Shown: one piece after another, positions 14,889 to 15,940 of the stretch | How the letters are laid out: the number at the start of each line of letters is the position of its first letter | Numbering within the stretch: position 1 is the stretch's first letter | Assembly: GCA_041946675.1 (NCBI GenBank) | Contig: JBHGAU010000058.1 | Location: 1 to 15,940 of the forward strand | Direction of reading: 5' to 3' | DNA length: 15,940 nt | Source of the DNA: CAWBKV01 sp041946675 | GTDB lineage: Archaea > Halobacteriota > Methanosarcinia > Methanotrichales > Methanotrichaceae | The notes under the pieces: model-generated | Seen by the model: only the letters and a program-made list of their open reading frames with translations | Databases searched by the model: none | What the model was told of the DNA's origin: nothing | Made by a program: the position numbers and the translations under genes

Positions 14889-14942
14889 AAGGCTTCTGGA
14901 TCTAAAGCTGATTCAATAGGGTAGGTATGTGGGGAAGTGAAA

Positions 14943-15659
14943 ATGAGAAGTTTAACTGTATTGGCTTTGTTGCTCTTGCTGATATCCTTGGCATCTGCAG
15001 GCAATGTGGTGAAGCAAAGCATCAATATGGCAGGCAGTGGCCAGGTCAGCCAGAGTGCTGCTAATGCTGCCGTAGTATCGGGCAACAACAACTATATCAC
15101 TCAGGGCGTCACTCAGGCAGCCCGCGGCAGCCAGATAACCCAGAGTGGAGCGAATGCCGTAGTAGTAGTAGGAAACAATAACAGGGTTTCTCAGGGCGTG
15201 AACCAGCAGGCGTCAGGAAGCCAGATCACTCAGAGCGGTTCCAACGCGTTAGCGGTTCTGGGCAACAACAACTATGCCGATCAGCAAGTCGCCCAGGGAG
15301 CCTATGGCCAGAATATATTCCAGAACGGCTGGAATACAGGCTCTATTACAGGAAATAATAGCGTGCTTATCCAGGGAATGCTTGCCTATGCACAGACGTA
15401 TGCGAACAAAACAAACCAGACTCTGGGAAATACAGCATACATGACAGGCTCCTACAACCAGGTCAACCAGCAGGCAGCGGGTATAGTTGTGGCAGGCAGG
15501 AGCAGCTCGCCGGTAACTCAGACAGGAAGCAACTTCGGCCAGTCCATCGATAAGAACTACAACCAGTATGATCAGAACATGAACTTCAAGACAAGGGCGG
15601 GCCCTGGTGCCAATGTGATGCAGTATGGAACTAATGAGGTCAGGATAGGGCCAACATAA
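14943..15659 (+). CDS. Secreted curlin-like repeat protein, candidate amyloid or surface fibre protein
   Basis: The 238-residue protein has a signal peptide (1-19, cut after ASA) and a mature part rich in Gln, Asn, Gly and Ser with almost no charge. Three clear 30-residue repeats begin near residues 31, 61 and 91, with a fourth, degenerate one near 121: consensus GSQITQSGxNAVVVxGNNN, then a xVxQGVxQxA part. GNNN falls at 47, 77 and 107 and GNN at 137, an exact period of 30. The Q-x-G-x-N and alternating small/hydrophobic pattern is that of curlin repeats, which fold as stacked beta hairpins and form amyloid. The tail (150-238) keeps isolated QTGSN and QYGTN motifs. There is no C-terminal anchor. 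I chose the ATG at 14943, with GGGG eight bases upstream; a GTG at 14937 is also in frame. Function in a sheath or matrix is inference. Confidence 0.78.
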   Translation: MRSLTVLALLLLLISLASAGNVVKQSINMAGSGQVSQSAANAAVVSGNNNYITQGVTQAARGSQITQSGANAVVVVGNNNRVSQGVNQQASGSQITQSGSNALAVLGNNNYADQQVAQGAYGQNIFQNGWNTGSITGNNSVLIQGMLAYAQTYANKTNQTLGNTAYMTGSYNQVNQQAAGIVVAGRSSSPVTQTGSNFGQSIDKNYNQYDQNMNFKTRAGPGANVMQYGTNEVRIGPT

Positions 15660-15766
15660 ATTAGGCCCTCCTTATTCTCTCTTGGCTTAGATCTTTATTA
15701 CAATGGGAGCGCAGAGGATCACAAATACCCTGACCTTCAGGTTGGGGATGAAGTGAACCCTCGCCT

Positions 15767-15781
15767 GGTTTTCATTTTTCT
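15767..15781 (+). terminator. Possible T-rich terminator after the curlin-like gene
   Basis: Two T-rich runs (GGTTTTCATTTTTCTT) lie about 110 bases after the stop of the curlin-like gene. This fits an archaeal T-run terminator but is weak evidence on its own. Confidence 0.3.
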
Positions 15782-15905
15782 TAGATTGATTAACAACGAC
15801 TATCTGGAAGCCAAAAGTAAAGTTACGATTATTCAGAAGGCCCTCCTAAAAGTGCATGAGGTTCAATAAATCCCTTTGTGCCTTCACATGAAAAACATTA
15901 AGAAA

Positions 15906-15935
15906 GGAGGATGTAGCGGTCACCCTGACCCCTCC
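15906..15935 (+). other. Nested hairpin at the right edge
   Basis: GGAGG (15906-15910) pairs with CCTCC (15931-15935), enclosing a perfect GGTCA-CCC-TGACC hairpin (15918-15930). ACATGAAAAAC lies just upstream at 15886, like the boxes of the three RNA elements, but the GGCG motif is missing. The sequence ends here, so its role cannot be judged. Confidence 0.3.
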
Positions 15936-15940
15936 ATCAG

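Larger units (their letters stand above)
15687..15938 (-). pseudogene. Doubtful minus-strand frame with one in-frame TAG, right edge
   Basis: Reading leftward from 15938, 30 codons are open, then TAG at 15846-15848, then 52 more open codons in the same frame to a TAA at 15687-15689. The second part is rich in Val, Ile, Phe and Asn and looks protein-like (RVFVILCAPIVIKI at its end), and AGGAGG lies across the TAG, but no ATG, GTG or TTG follows it. It could be the end of a gene entering from the right, a decayed gene, or chance; open stretches of this length are not rare. Confidence 0.2.

Noticed and set aside
14855..15091. Minus-strand frame opposite the start of the curlin-like gene
   Set aside because: It is antisense to the signal peptide and first repeat, so its hydrophobic stretch is a shadow.
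15030..15400. CRISPR-like or tandem DNA repeat
   Set aside because: The 90-base periodicity is the coding of the 30-residue protein repeat, with diverged codons and no spacers.
15888..15940. Plus-strand frame beginning MKNIKKGGC at the right edge
   Set aside because: It has no ribosome-binding site and coincides with the ATGAAAAA box and hairpin; too short to judge.

Overview
The window looks like a piece of a methanogenic archaeon's chromosome, most likely a Methanothrix/Methanosaeta-type or related Methanosarcinales genome. The seen evidence is a gene for archaeal dihydroneopterin aldolase MptD (tetrahydromethanopterin pathway), an archaeosortase, archaeal-type phosphatidylserine synthase and decarboxylase, a separate ATP-pyrophosphatase subunit of GMP synthase, a DRG-family GTPase, TTG and GTG starts with GGTGA or GGAGG ribosome-binding sites, and TATA boxes about 26 bases before starts. 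The genus is inference. I see no rRNA, tRNA, CRISPR array or insertion sequence.

Layout, left to right. A cysteine-rich secreted protein runs off the left edge on the minus strand (1-211). An AT-rich stretch follows (212-962) with at most one doubtful small gene. A membrane protein (963-1640, +) converges on a very large secreted subtilisin-like protease (1656-5213, -). Divergent from the protease, 5286-7643 (+) is a compact operon: archaeosortase A, phosphatidylserine decarboxylase, phosphatidylserine synthase and mptD, with overlapping ends and translational coupling. The first three work together: PssA and PssD make the ethanolamine-type lipid, and ArtA cuts and lipid-anchors surface proteins. 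Next come a PLP-dependent decarboxylase with its own promoter (7813-9558, +) and, convergent with it, a two-gene minus-strand unit of guaAb and a class I methyltransferase (9639-11330).

The right third (11331-15940) holds a secreted DUF11-type protein (-), a DRG GTPase (-) and a secreted curlin-like protein with an exact 30-residue repeat (+). The three consecutive intergenic gaps here each carry, in the same + orientation, one copy of a related element: an upstream box with core TGAAAAATA, a TATA-like box, then 43-44 bases after the box a GGCG motif opening a purine-loop hairpin, followed by a second GC-rich hairpin. I read this as a family of small structured RNAs (or, for the third copy, a structured leader of the curlin-like gene). 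I do not recognise it as a named family; it is the best candidate for something undescribed.

Other points of note are an insertion with a hydrophobic segment inside the protease catalytic domain, an mptD gene with no ordinary start codon in the expected place, a palindromic TATA box that may serve guaAb and the first RNA element in opposite directions, and an inverted repeat flanking the decarboxylase TATA box.
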